From assembly GCF_038432375.1 (NCBI RefSeq), contig NZ_JBCAUS010000002.1:558001-622000 (forward strand): a stretch of DNA of 64,000 bases, written 5' to 3'. A program made the translations under genes and the position numbers. The stretch is from Methanococcoides sp. LMO-2. Lineage in GTDB: Archaea; Halobacteriota; Methanosarcinia; Methanosarcinales; Methanosarcinaceae. This document shows positions 46,381 to 55,347 of the stretch, one piece after another. Within the stretch, counting starts at the first letter, position 1. Every line of letters starts with the position of its first letter. The notes under the pieces are model-generated. The model searched no databases. It was given only the letters and a program-made list of their open reading frames with translations, and had not been told where the DNA came from.

Positions 46381-48537
46381 TCACCGGGATGAATTTTCGG
46401 GTTTTAATGGAATATTGAATCCGAAAGTACTTCCTTTCCCAGGCTCACTTTCAACCCATACATCTCCACCATGCATTTCTACAAAATTTTTGACAATTGC
46501 AAGACCAAGACCTGTGCCTGCATACTTCTTTGAGGTAGCAGACTCCAGCTGACTAAAAGGATTGAACAGTTTATCCAGGTCATCCTGTGAGATACCCGGT
46601 CCCGTGTCTTCCACAAATGCAGAAACCAAATTATCAGTTGTTTCAAGTCCCATTGTTACAGATCCGCCTTTGTCTGTGAACTTGATTGCATTGCTTAAGA
46701 GATTGTGAAGAATTTGCTTGAACTTCAACGGATCTGCCACAATAATTGGCTTCTCGATGTTAATATTGTAGTTCAGCTCGATCTGTTTCTCCATTGCGAG
46801 AGGGAGCATTGTCATTTTTACCCCTTCGATCATATCATTGAGAACAAACTTATCAGGAGACATCTCCATCTTACCTGCCTCTATCTTTGAAAGGTCAAGA
46901 AGATCATTGACAAGTTCCAGAAGATGTGTACTATTTGTAGAGATATTAAAAAGATACTTCTTCTGGGTTTCAGTCAGGACATCATAGGCCTGAAGATTAA
47001 GCAGATCTGAAAATCCAATTATCGAATTAAGAGGTGTCCTAAGATCATGACTGACATTTGCAATAAAGTTGCTTTTTGCCTGATTAGCATCTTCAGCAGC
47101 GACCTTAGCATTGTGTGCCTCTTCCTCTGCCTTCTTTGTTTCAGTGATGTCAGTAAAGATGGTAGCGAAATAACCTTTATTTGGTGAATAGGCAGAAATA
47201 TCAAAGAACCTTCCAATTGGTTCCGAATATAGTTGGAAACGTGTTTCTTTACCGGTCAAGGCAACCTCCCCGTATTTCTTAATAAAAGGTGTTTTTTCGA
47301 TACCAGAAAGAACTTCCGTCACACATTTACCGAGGATGTCATCACACTTTAAGCCAGTCAGATTCTCAAATGCTCTATTGGCATCAAGAAATACATAATC
47401 AATAACCTCACCATTTTCATCGGTAATGACCTTGTGAAAAGCAAATCCGTTTATAGAATGCTCAAAGAGTTCACGGTATTTCTTTTCACTTTCCTTAAGC
47501 TCATTTTCCATTCTTGCACGTATTTCCTCAGCTTTTTTGCTTTCAAATGCCGATCCGATACTATGAGAGGCCATTCGGAGAATAGCAATATCTTCTTCGC
47601 CCCAGTCTTCATTATATAGAACATTATCCAATCCGACAAAACCGGCAAGTTCGTTGCTAACGTACATCGGAACAACTAGCAGAGACTTGATATCCTGCAT
47701 TTCAAGTGTCTCTTTTTCTGAAATCGCTTCACAAGGCAGGCATGAGACATCCCTGATATGGATATCTTCACCCATGTGAAGTTTTTTCATCCACCAGGGG
47801 AACATTTCTGTCGGTAGTCCCTGAAGAGATCCTCTTTGTGAGCTAACTTCATCTGAACAGTATTCATGAGTGTTGTCCATAAAAGCCATGTCTTCACGGA
47901 AAAGAAAAACATAGCTTCTACTGCTTTCAAAAAGATTACAGATCTCCTCCAGAGCAAAATCAATATTTTGATCGATATTCTTTCCTGAGGAGAACATCGA
48001 GGAAATGGAGGCTACCGTTCTTTCGATCTCAAGTTTTCTTTTGGTTAAAAGGTTTGTTCTTTTGATCTCAGAGACATCAGATACAACAAGTGATACTTTT
48101 GCAGCTTCCTGATGAGGAAGCAACGTTGTTGATACGAGCAAATAGTGTGTTCTTGTTCTGCCATCGGACCTAATCTCCATTTCAGCTTCTTTTTTATACA
48201 GGTTCTCACCTGTCTCAAAAGTATGAGTTATAGAATTTCGTACGACACAATCAGAACATTCCCTGTTCTTGCCGCAACCCTGTCCTTTTATTGAGTTGAC
48301 ACAACCAAAAAGATCCCCCCCAAGAAGCCCGAAAGCTTCATCTTTATCTTTCCCCAGGGCATCAGTAGTAGCACGATTTATGTATTCAACTCTCGCATCA
48401 CTATCCACAATCATAGCAATAAAAGGAACATTCTCAAGAACTGATCTTAATAAATGCGCGTCGACTCCAGTATCCGCATTTATGTTATTAGATCCATTGA
48501 TCAAAGAATTTTGAGCATCGTTTTTAAAAATATCCAT
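46381..48537 (-). CDS. cytoplasmic hybrid-input histidine kinase (PAS-GAF-PAS-HisKA-HATPase)
   Basis: This 718-residue kinase has no membrane helices. Domains in order: PAS (about 28-155), GAF (about 185-345), PAS (about 355-475), HisKA with [19 protein letters not shown], and a HATPase domain with [22 protein letters not shown] and [12 protein letters not shown]. The first PAS contains Cys79, Cys88, Cys94 and Cys97 (C-x8-C-x5-C-x2-C), suggesting bound metal, an Fe-S cluster or disulfide redox sensing. The GAF has another CLPC pair. It lies convergent to KaiC-like copy 1 and divergent from copy 2, so it is a likely partner of those ATPases and the response regulator. Confidence 0.88.
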   Translation of the reverse strand: MDIFKNDAQNSLINGSNNINADTGVDAHLLRSVLENVPFIAMIVDSDARVEYINRATTDALGKDKDEAFGLLGGDLFGCVNSIKGQGCGKNRECSDCVVRNSITHTFETGENLYKKEAEMEIRSDGRTRTHYLLVSTTLLPHQEAAKVSLVVSDVSEIKRTNLLTKRKLEIERTVASISSMFSSGKNIDQNIDFALEEICNLFESSRSYVFLFREDMAFMDNTHEYCSDEVSSQRGSLQGLPTEMFPWWMKKLHMGEDIHIRDVSCLPCEAISEKETLEMQDIKSLLVVPMYVSNELAGFVGLDNVLYNEDWGEEDIAILRMASHSIGSAFESKKAEEIRARMENELKESEKKYRELFEHSINGFAFHKVITDENGEVIDYVFLDANRAFENLTGLKCDDILGKCVTEVLSGIEKTPFIKKYGEVALTGKETRFQLYSEPIGRFFDISAYSPNKGYFATIFTDITETKKAEEEAHNAKVAAEDANQAKSNFIANVSHDLRTPLNSIIGFSDLLNLQAYDVLTETQKKYLFNISTNSTHLLELVNDLLDLSKIEAGKMEMSPDKFVLNDMIEGVKMTMLPLAMEKQIELNYNINIEKPIIVADPLKFKQILHNLLSNAIKFTDKGGSVTMGLETTDNLVSAFVEDTGPGISQDDLDKLFNPFSQLESATSKKYAGTGLGLAIVKNFVEMHGGDVWVESEPGKGSTFGFNIPLKPENSSR

Positions 48538-48928
48538 ATTTGGCTATCCTGTATATTGTCAAGACAGTATAATCAATAGTTTGTAAGATGTATAAGAATA
48601 ATTGGTCATATAATATTATATTATTGAATATCTTTTTTCGTTAAAAGATGAAACTTCTGGAAATAATATTACTGTGCTTTACTAAAATAATAATCATATT
48701 AAATATACGAACCATATATAAAAATGTTCAATATTTCATTCTGTACAAAAATATTTATACACGAACACCAAATCATTTGTGGTGGTTTCGATACATATTT
48801 CAAATGGAGCTAAGAGCATTGCTACTCATATCTGTAGATCCATTCCAAAAAGAGATTGAACTGCCTTCATAAAGGAATCAAAGATAGTTTTGGTCCCGTC
48901 TAAAATCACTATATAGGGGATGCATTTA
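48538..48928. other. 390-base AT-rich divergent intergenic region
   Basis: This very AT-rich gap separates the histidine kinase from the second KaiC-like gene. Several TATA-like stretches occur, including ATATTTATA near 48748-48756. A 74-codon frame at 48648-48872 reads as low-complexity hydrophobic residues and is not credible. No strong inverted repeat was found. Confidence 0.4.
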
Positions 48929-49621
48929 CTGAAATTCATTGATACTATTGAAGGTCTTAACGAAGTATTTAATAAAGACATACCAAAAGGAAGCGTAGTT
49001 CTTATTACCGGAGAACCCGGAAGCCTCAAATCAGGACTTGTATACTCCATTATGGCGGGATATCTGAATGGTTGTGGTGAAATTGGTTCATATATAACTC
49101 TTGAGCAAAATAAAGATAATCATCTCAAGAATATGAAAAGCATGGGTATTGAACTTTCAGAACAATTGTTCATATTTGACTACACCGATTGCAGACTTCA
49201 GTCAGATGCATACTCCAGAGACATCCTGAGCCTCATAGAGAATAGTATAATCCAGCAAAAAATTGAACATGGCGATAGATTTTCCTGCCTGGCACTGGAT
49301 TCACTTGGAGCACTATACTCGCTTATGGACAATGATCCAAAACTAATGAGAAAGCGTCTTTACCATATCCTTGAGCCATTAAGGAGACAGAACCTCACCA
49401 CATTCCTGATCCTGGAAACAGCAGGTTCAACAGGATCGGAAGTCGACTTCGAAGGATACCTTGCAGACGGAATAATAGAACTGGGATTCCATACAAAGGA
49501 TGAAACATCGAAACGTTATCTTAAAGTTAAAAAAATGCGTTCATCTGCCCATAGCATGGAACCTCACGCACTCACTGTTTCAAAAACGGGGTTGCAAATA
49601 TACAAGAGTACGATCTTCTGA
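48929..49621 (+). CDS. KaiC-like/ArlH-like RecA-fold ATPase, copy 2
   Basis: This is a gap-free paralogue of the ATPase at 45.6 kb, about two thirds identical by eye, with the same unusual Walker A (GEPGSLKS), ITLEQNK, and SCLALDSLGALYSLM. A CTG at 48929 aligns exactly with the GTG start of copy 1, lies nine bases after an AGGGG ribosome-binding site and gives the same 230 residues. The ATG at 48920 would add three residues but abuts the GGGG, which is too close to serve as its ribosome-binding site. It diverges from the histidine kinase. Duplication of the ATPase around a kinase suggests two opposing or oligomer-forming switch subunits. Confidence 0.8.
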   Translation: MKFIDTIEGLNEVFNKDIPKGSVVLITGEPGSLKSGLVYSIMAGYLNGCGEIGSYITLEQNKDNHLKNMKSMGIELSEQLFIFDYTDCRLQSDAYSRDILSLIENSIIQQKIEHGDRFSCLALDSLGALYSLMDNDPKLMRKRLYHILEPLRRQNLTTFLILETAGSTGSEVDFEGYLADGIIELGFHTKDETSKRYLKVKKMRSSAHSMEPHALTVSKTGLQIYKSTIF

Positions 49622-49699
49622 TCAAAACAGGAGTAGTAATTAAGAGAAAATGAAGAGAATAAAGAAGACTGAACAATCGGAACCATAAGAAGCAGATAA

Positions 49700-49711
49700 A
49701 TAAAAAAAGAA
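49700..49711 (-). terminator. T-rich tract after Dph6
   Basis: On the leftward strand a run of seven T residues follows the Dph6 stop by about 15 bases. There is no strong stem, only an archaeal-type T-tract. Confidence 0.35.
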
Positions 49712-49722
49712 TCGGATAAAGG

Positions 49723-50412
49723 TTATTTCTTGTCCACCAGTTCTGCATCCTCGATCACAACGTTCGCAGTGTACTCGTCACGTTCCACGAGCCTGAAGTC
49801 GTTGATCTTGATCTTCTTTTTGAACATCGGGGCATCGGTGACAAAGCTTTCGAACTCTCCACCCTCACCTGCAATGTTCAATCCGATTTTCTCGTTGAGC
49901 TTCACAAGCTTATCGACATCAATGCTGAGAATTGTCTTGCCAACCCAGCTACTGTTCAGGCCATAAGCTGCGATACTGCTGAAGATGAACTCAAAACCTT
50001 TGTCCAAAAGCTCCCGCATCTCCTGCTCCTGATCGATATGCCAGAGCGGGGAGAATGACTCAAGTCCCAGTTCATTGCAGATCTTCTCTATCCGGTCCTT
50101 CTGGTAATTGGAATACAGTGCACCGGTCACAATTCCCTCGATGCCAAACTCCTCCTGAGCCTGCATGATGGCTTTTTTTAGGTCCTCGAGCTCAAGTTCC
50201 TTTTCACCTTCTGTAAAGGTCTCCAGTAAAGGCAGTTCCATGGCATCTGCCTGCAGTCTTGCCAGGTCTATATTCGGAGTGTGGAACATATAGGAATCAG
50301 GATTTCTGCTTTTGATGGTTATCAGGCATTCAATGGAATTGCCTTCTTGCTGCATGATATGCAATGCATAATTGGAATCTTTACCTGAACTGAAAAGAAC
50401 ACCCAGTTTCAC
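49723..50412 (-). CDS. diphthine-ammonia ligase family protein (Dph6)
   Basis: The GTG at 50412, behind AGGAG, gives 229 residues. VKLGVLFSSGKDSNYALHIM is the PP-loop ATP-binding motif of the adenine-nucleotide alpha-hydrolase fold, and GEGGEFESFVTDAPMF is the hallmark of the Dph6/TIGR00290 family. It is expected to amidate diphthine to diphthamide on elongation factor 2. It begins four bases after the asparagine synthetase stop and both amidate with ammonia, which is suggestive only of shared transcription. Confidence 0.88.
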   Translation of the reverse strand: MKLGVLFSSGKDSNYALHIMQQEGNSIECLITIKSRNPDSYMFHTPNIDLARLQADAMELPLLETFTEGEKELELEDLKKAIMQAQEEFGIEGIVTGALYSNYQKDRIEKICNELGLESFSPLWHIDQEQEMRELLDKGFEFIFSSIAAYGLNSSWVGKTILSIDVDKLVKLNEKIGLNIAGEGGEFESFVTDAPMFKKKIKINDFRLVERDEYTANVVIEDAELVDKK

Positions 50413-50416
50413 TTTA

Positions 50417-51919
50417 TCATTCTCCTGAAAAACTATTGATATACTCTGTCTTGTTACCAAACCCAGCACGCTTTGCCAGTTTTGTCAATGCTTTATCGAA
50501 GCGGCTTCCGTACTGGGCAGCCTTTTTGCTGCGCTTCGTGATGACTTTCGGCAAGTCCAGCTTCTCGCCTACCCTTCGCAGTACCACTTTGTTCATACTC
50601 TCTGACATCTTGAATTTCTCAGGAATTGCCAGCGAGTACTCCACAAACCTTTCATCAAGATAAGGGAGACGCAGGGATACTCCTGTAAATGCTGCAACAG
50701 TGTCATCCCGGTATGTGTTTACCTCATGCATCTCAAGAATGTCCTTCAGGCAATCCCGGTTTATGTTATCGGATCTCTTGTATCGATTGTAACCTGCAAA
50801 CAGCTCGTCTGCTCCGGCACCTGCAAATAGGACATTGATGCCATCTTTCTTTGCTGCAACACTTGCAGCATACATGGTCATTGCAACACCGGTCTTCGGG
50901 ACACTGGCATCTTCTATCAGAGGCACAACCAACCCCAGATACTCTTCAACTGCCTCAAGATCGACCTCATGGATCTTCAGATCAAATCCAAGCTCTTCAG
51001 ATATCCTTTTAGCACATGCAATATCCGGAGAGGAAACTTCACCGGAAAGCCCGACCGTATAACAGGTCACTGAAACACTCTTCTCTTTGGCGATCTCATT
51101 ACAAATGGATGCCAGGATAGTTGAATCAATCCCTGCCGAGAACATGACTCCAAAATCCTCATCCGGCACACGTACTGAAACGGCCTCCCTGAGCAGTGCA
51201 AGCAATTTGTCTCTTACATCATCCTCCGAGCCCTTAACTTCAGGAAGTTGGGAAAGGAATTCCCTTTCATGCATCGTAACTGTGTCGTCCTTAAGGTCAT
51301 AGCACAATATTTGCCTTGGAGAAAGCTCCTTAACCTCAGTGTAACCTGATTTTTCAAGGAACTTCTTCTCAGAAGCAAAAGCAAGGCCTTCGGAAACATC
51401 ATACCAGAGAGGTTTAACGCCTATCAGGTCCCTGGCAAGATATATCCTGTCATTTGCTTTACATGCAAAAGCATAGACACCCCGAAGTTTACGCAGGGAT
51501 GAATCGAGAAAAGCAAGAGTTTGGGATATACCCGATACTTCGAAATTCATTCTTTTAAAGATGTCACTGAGGAATAATTGCATGAAATCGACGCCATTGT
51601 CCATGGTATCGGAAAAGATAGAACCTTGTGTGTTGCACAATTCATCCCAATTGTATAGATCAACATCACAAACAACGGTAATGTCGGCCCCGGATCCAGA
51701 AAGATGAGTTGTTGAAGGAGCCATAGAAGGATCAAAGAAACTTATCATGGAATCATCGGCTGTTAATTCAGACAACTGTGACCCGGATGAAAAACTAATG
51801 AGTTCATCCCTCGTATAGATAAGTGCATCATATTTTCCGCGATTTTCCATATCCCGGAAAATTGGAGCGGTGTCCACACCCATGTTACCTGTATTAAAAT
51901 AGCCTGCGATCCTGCTCAT
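50417..51919 (-). CDS. asparagine synthetase-like protein lacking the glutaminase cysteine
   Basis: The ATG at 51919 gives 500 residues, with a GATATATGG box about 25 bases upstream and no ribosome-binding site, so the transcript is probably leaderless. The N-terminal class II amidotransferase domain starts MSRIAGYF where active enzymes have MCGIAG, so the nucleophilic Cys2 is Ser. The synthetase domain is intact: FSAGIDSTILASI (PPi loop), FAGAGADELFAGYNRYKR and DTVAAFTGVSLRLPYLDERF. It may use free ammonia, like AsnA functionally, to amidate aspartate or another acid. A TTG start at 51940 would only add seven residues before the same motif. Confidence 0.8.
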   Translation of the reverse strand: MSRIAGYFNTGNMGVDTAPIFRDMENRGKYDALIYTRDELISFSSGSQLSELTADDSMISFFDPSMAPSTTHLSGSGADITVVCDVDLYNWDELCNTQGSIFSDTMDNGVDFMQLFLSDIFKRMNFEVSGISQTLAFLDSSLRKLRGVYAFACKANDRIYLARDLIGVKPLWYDVSEGLAFASEKKFLEKSGYTEVKELSPRQILCYDLKDDTVTMHEREFLSQLPEVKGSEDDVRDKLLALLREAVSVRVPDEDFGVMFSAGIDSTILASICNEIAKEKSVSVTCYTVGLSGEVSSPDIACAKRISEELGFDLKIHEVDLEAVEEYLGLVVPLIEDASVPKTGVAMTMYAASVAAKKDGINVLFAGAGADELFAGYNRYKRSDNINRDCLKDILEMHEVNTYRDDTVAAFTGVSLRLPYLDERFVEYSLAIPEKFKMSESMNKVVLRRVGEKLDLPKVITKRSKKAAQYGSRFDKALTKLAKRAGFGNKTEYINSFSGE

Positions 51920-52131
51920 GTACTTGAAAGTATCTGTCAACCATATATCTATGTATCGGAGATGCTGAGAAATGTATAATTAAGATATGAGAAGATAAAT
52001 GAAGGAACGGATAGAATTAGCAGACGTATATACAATAAAATATATAGCCCATGGACATCCATTTAAGTCATCGATCTAAATCAACAAACCTTTTCCGGTC
52101 TTACTGCCATCAAAAAAACCTGATGAGGACT

Positions 52132-52145
52132 AAGGAGAGATCTTT
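52132..52145 (+). promoter_or_regulatory. strong RBS that selects a CTG start
   Basis: AAGGAGAG at 52132-52139 is a near-perfect ribosome-binding site. The only credible codon eight bases after GGAG in the exporter frame is CTG at 52146. A TAA at 52131-52133 closes the frame just above, and no ATG, GTG or TTG lies between. Confidence 0.6.
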
Positions 52146-54500
52146 CTGAAAAAACTATTCGAAAAACTGGGCTTCTTCATTGAGAATAACGCCCTGCCGG
52201 TTATTGCAATAGCATTCCTTTTCATAATCTTATCCTTCAGTGGTGCCAGTCAGATAACCATGGAATCGGGTACTGACACTTTTGTTGAAAAAACATCCCA
52301 GCTTTACCAGGACTATGACCACCTTTTCCTGAATATATTCTACACACAATCCATGGTGGTACTGGTGGAGAACGGCGACGTTACCGACCCCGAACTGCTG
52401 AAAGCGGTAGACCGGCTCGAACGTCTTTCGAGCTCTATCGAAGGCGTGGTGGAAACCTCCAGCATGGCATCCGTGGTCAAGGAAACCAATTTCCAGACAT
52501 CGGGAAGATACAGGATACCGGATGATCCGAACCAGATAGACCACCTGCTCGAGATCGCAGGTCCCCAGCAGCTAATGCCGGATGAAACCCACACGATCAT
52601 CTTTGTGAAAGCGGCAGGAGATACAAATGAAAATGCCCTGAGAGAGATCCTCAGGGAGGTCGAATTTGCAGCGGAATTTGCGGATTTCCCTCCAGAATAC
52701 AAAGTAATAGTAACAGGTGACCCTGCTTTCAATGTCGCAATGGAGGACGAGATGAATGCCAGCATGGGACCTCTCCTGATGTTGTCAGGTATTCTCATGA
52801 TAATTGTGCTTTACCTAGTATTCCGGCATGTCAGGTGGCGACTACTTCCCCTCGCAATAGTTTTTCTTGGAATAATCTATACCTTCGGCGTCATGGGATA
52901 CGTCAGGATACCCATGAGCATGGTCTCGATGTCCGCTTTCCCAATACTTGTAGGACTGGGGATAGATTATGCTATCCAGTTCCACAATCGTATCGAAGAA
53001 GAGCTGGATAAAGGCGAATCAGAATCAGAAGCTGTTATAGAAACAGTCAAACACACAGGACCGGCAGTGTTCATTGCACTTATCATTACTTCCCTTGGTT
53101 TCGTTTCTCTTTTCACTTCCTCAGTCCCAATGATACAGGACTTTGGCAAACTCCTCCTCATAGGAATATTCATGTGTTTCCTTGCATCCCTTTTTGTTGG
53201 TGTTACTGTCATTTACGGACTTGACACCCTCGGGAAGAAGAACCGCATATTCAGAAAACTTGCTTCCATAAAGCCTTCGATCAGTATTCGAAAAGTAAAA
53301 GATAAAGAAATCAGAACCGGGAATGAAATTGAAGGTAAACCTAACGGAGATTCCCTTGAACGTCTTATCGAAAAGACCACCATGGCGACGATAAAGCATC
53401 CCGGAATCGTGCTCTTCCTGGCAATTTCCCTATGCTTGGCCGGTTTCTACGCTGATTCTCAGGTTCCGATACAGACTGACATGAAAACATTTGTTCCCAC
53501 CGACATGCCTGCACTTGTGGATTGGAATCACATGGCAGACGTCCTTGGAGGAGGAGTATTCCTAAATCTGATCATCAAGGTGGATGATGCAGCTGATCCC
53601 GAAGTACTGCAATGGATGGACGAGTTCAGCGAACGTGAGGTCGATGCCAGGAGTGATATCTATGGAGCTGACAGCATTGTCCCGATCGTTAAGCAGATGA
53701 ACGGGGGTACTATCCCTGACAACAGGAATGAAGTACAGGCAATCTATGACCAGTTGCCGGAAGATGTACGCAACCGGTACATCTACAGTAACAGTATGCT
53801 CCTGTTGAACCTCGATATCGGTAACGCATGGGAGGGACTTGGCATCAAAGGCATGGAAGAGCTTGTGAAGATCGTCAGGACAGATGTGATGTGGATGCCT
53901 CCGCCACCTGACGTCAGTGTCACCATCACCGGAGATACCGTGACCTTCACAGAGGTTATCTCAGCATTGACAACGGGACGTGTAGCAATGACAATGCTCG
54001 GACTCATTATGGTCTTCGGAGGACTTGTTGTAATATACCGTGACTGGCTCAAAGCCTTCACACCGGTTATCACAATGCTCATGGTCATTGGCTGGGCAGG
54101 CGGAGTCATGTATATCATGGGTATCGAATATACGCCAATGACAGCAACACTTGGGGCGTTGATACTTGGAGTGGGATCCGAGTATGCAGTCCTGATGATG
54201 GAGCGTTATTTCGAAGAGAAGGAGAAAGGGCATAGCCCTGTGGAAGCCATGCGTGAGGCAAGCAAGAAGATAGGAAAGGCGATCATAACGTCAGGTCTTA
54301 CAACACTCTTTGGTTTCTCAGCATTGATAGCATCACCGTTCTCAATGAACAGCAACTTCGGTATGGTCACAGTGATCGATGTTGCACTGGCACTACTTGC
54401 AACTTTCATTGTATTCCCACCGGTGCTTGTCTATCTTGATAGCTGGAGGGACCGCAGAATGGGAATTGAAGTTCCTGAATTGAAGTATATTGACCATTGA
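52146..54500 (+). CDS. RND/MMPL-family exporter (HAE3-like)
   Basis: Read from CTG 52146 this is 784 residues, with the expected first membrane helix (LPVIAIAFLFIILSF) present; starting at the first ATG (52260) would remove it. The protein has two RND halves, each one helix, a large external domain (about 40-190 and 400-580) and five helices. Paired helix-4-type motifs are GLGIDYAIQFHNRIEEE and GVGSEYAVLMMERYFEEK, with acidic residues for proton or Na+ coupling. Archaeal HAE3 members are thought to move lipids or hydrophobic compounds such as hopanoid-like molecules; the substrate here is unknown. No adaptor or outer-membrane gene is present, as expected for archaea. Confidence 0.88.
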   Translation: MKKLFEKLGFFIENNALPVIAIAFLFIILSFSGASQITMESGTDTFVEKTSQLYQDYDHLFLNIFYTQSMVVLVENGDVTDPELLKAVDRLERLSSSIEGVVETSSMASVVKETNFQTSGRYRIPDDPNQIDHLLEIAGPQQLMPDETHTIIFVKAAGDTNENALREILREVEFAAEFADFPPEYKVIVTGDPAFNVAMEDEMNASMGPLLMLSGILMIIVLYLVFRHVRWRLLPLAIVFLGIIYTFGVMGYVRIPMSMVSMSAFPILVGLGIDYAIQFHNRIEEELDKGESESEAVIETVKHTGPAVFIALIITSLGFVSLFTSSVPMIQDFGKLLLIGIFMCFLASLFVGVTVIYGLDTLGKKNRIFRKLASIKPSISIRKVKDKEIRTGNEIEGKPNGDSLERLIEKTTMATIKHPGIVLFLAISLCLAGFYADSQVPIQTDMKTFVPTDMPALVDWNHMADVLGGGVFLNLIIKVDDAADPEVLQWMDEFSEREVDARSDIYGADSIVPIVKQMNGGTIPDNRNEVQAIYDQLPEDVRNRYIYSNSMLLLNLDIGNAWEGLGIKGMEELVKIVRTDVMWMPPPPDVSVTITGDTVTFTEVISALTTGRVAMTMLGLIMVFGGLVVIYRDWLKAFTPVITMLMVIGWAGGVMYIMGIEYTPMTATLGALILGVGSEYAVLMMERYFEEKEKGHSPVEAMREASKKIGKAIITSGLTTLFGFSALIASPFSMNSNFGMVTVIDVALALLATFIVFPPVLVYLDSWRDRRMGIEVPELKYIDH

Positions 54501-54632
54501 ATATATATTCAAAGAATACTCTATAATTGTGAAAGATACCTGATACTCAAAACATGCCTATTGATGTTTGGCATTCCTAAAAAAGGTAGCAATTAAATTT
54601 TCTACTCATAAATGAGAATGGAGTCGCTTTTG

Positions 54633-55271
54633 ATGGAAGAGAAAGGGAAAACAATAGAAGAACTGTTCCATCTTGGTTTCCACGCAGAATATCCGGAAGA
54701 AAAAATAGAATACTATAGTGCAGTGCTTGAATCTGATCTCAGAGATCCACGTTTATGGAATGAGGAAGCTGTAGCACTTGTGTGGACGAACACCGGGATA
54801 GCTTACTGTGACCTGAGTGAATACAAAAAAGCCGTATACTGTTTTGAACAGGCATTGGATCTTGATCCCCGTAATTCCGATATATGGTACAACAAAGGTA
54901 TTGCACATTCATATCTTGGTAACTACAGAGAGGCTATCGAATCATATACAAATACCCTGGATATCGATGAAAGATACGATAATGCATGGATCAATAAGGG
55001 GATGATACATGACATACTGGGAGAGTATGAGGAAGCCATCAGATGTTACGAAAATATACATGTGGCAATGGATATCGATCCAAAGTATACTCTGGCATGG
55101 AACAAGAAAGGAGTTGCATACTACCACCTTGGAAAGTATGATGAAGCTATTACGTGTTTTGCAAAGGTCCTTAATGCAGATCCCGAATATGAAGATGCAA
55201 AGAACAACCTTTCAAATGCAATGGCCAAACTAAAGGATATCGGGGAGCAGGGAGCAATAAGCGATAAATAA
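54633..55271 (+). CDS. TPR-repeat protein
   Basis: The ATG at 54633 (GGAG nine bases upstream) gives 212 residues; an ATG at 54612 adds seven. After an N-terminal helix region there are about four tetratricopeptide repeats (AVALVWTNTGIAYCDLSEYKKAV, DIWYNKGIAHSYLGNYREAIE, NAWINKGMIHDILGEYEEAIR, LAWNKKGVAYYHLGKYDEAI), each with the W/A/G/Y/A consensus. TPR superhelices bind partner proteins. There is no membrane segment, and the partner is unknown. Small soluble TPR proteins of this type are numerous in Methanosarcinales. Confidence 0.88.
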   Translation: MEEKGKTIEELFHLGFHAEYPEEKIEYYSAVLESDLRDPRLWNEEAVALVWTNTGIAYCDLSEYKKAVYCFEQALDLDPRNSDIWYNKGIAHSYLGNYREAIESYTNTLDIDERYDNAWINKGMIHDILGEYEEAIRCYENIHVAMDIDPKYTLAWNKKGVAYYHLGKYDEAITCFAKVLNADPEYEDAKNNLSNAMAKLKDIGEQGAISDK

Positions 55272-55347
55272 GTTTAATGAATATGCCCCCATAAATTCTA
55301 TAATAAAGAAGCCCTATAATAGAACTTGAGATCAAGAGGGATCAATT

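Noticed and set aside
48648-48872. 74-codon frame between the histidine kinase and the second KaiC-like gene
   Set aside because: It lies in very AT-rich DNA, reads as Ile/Tyr/Phe-rich low-complexity sequence, and has no ribosome-binding site.
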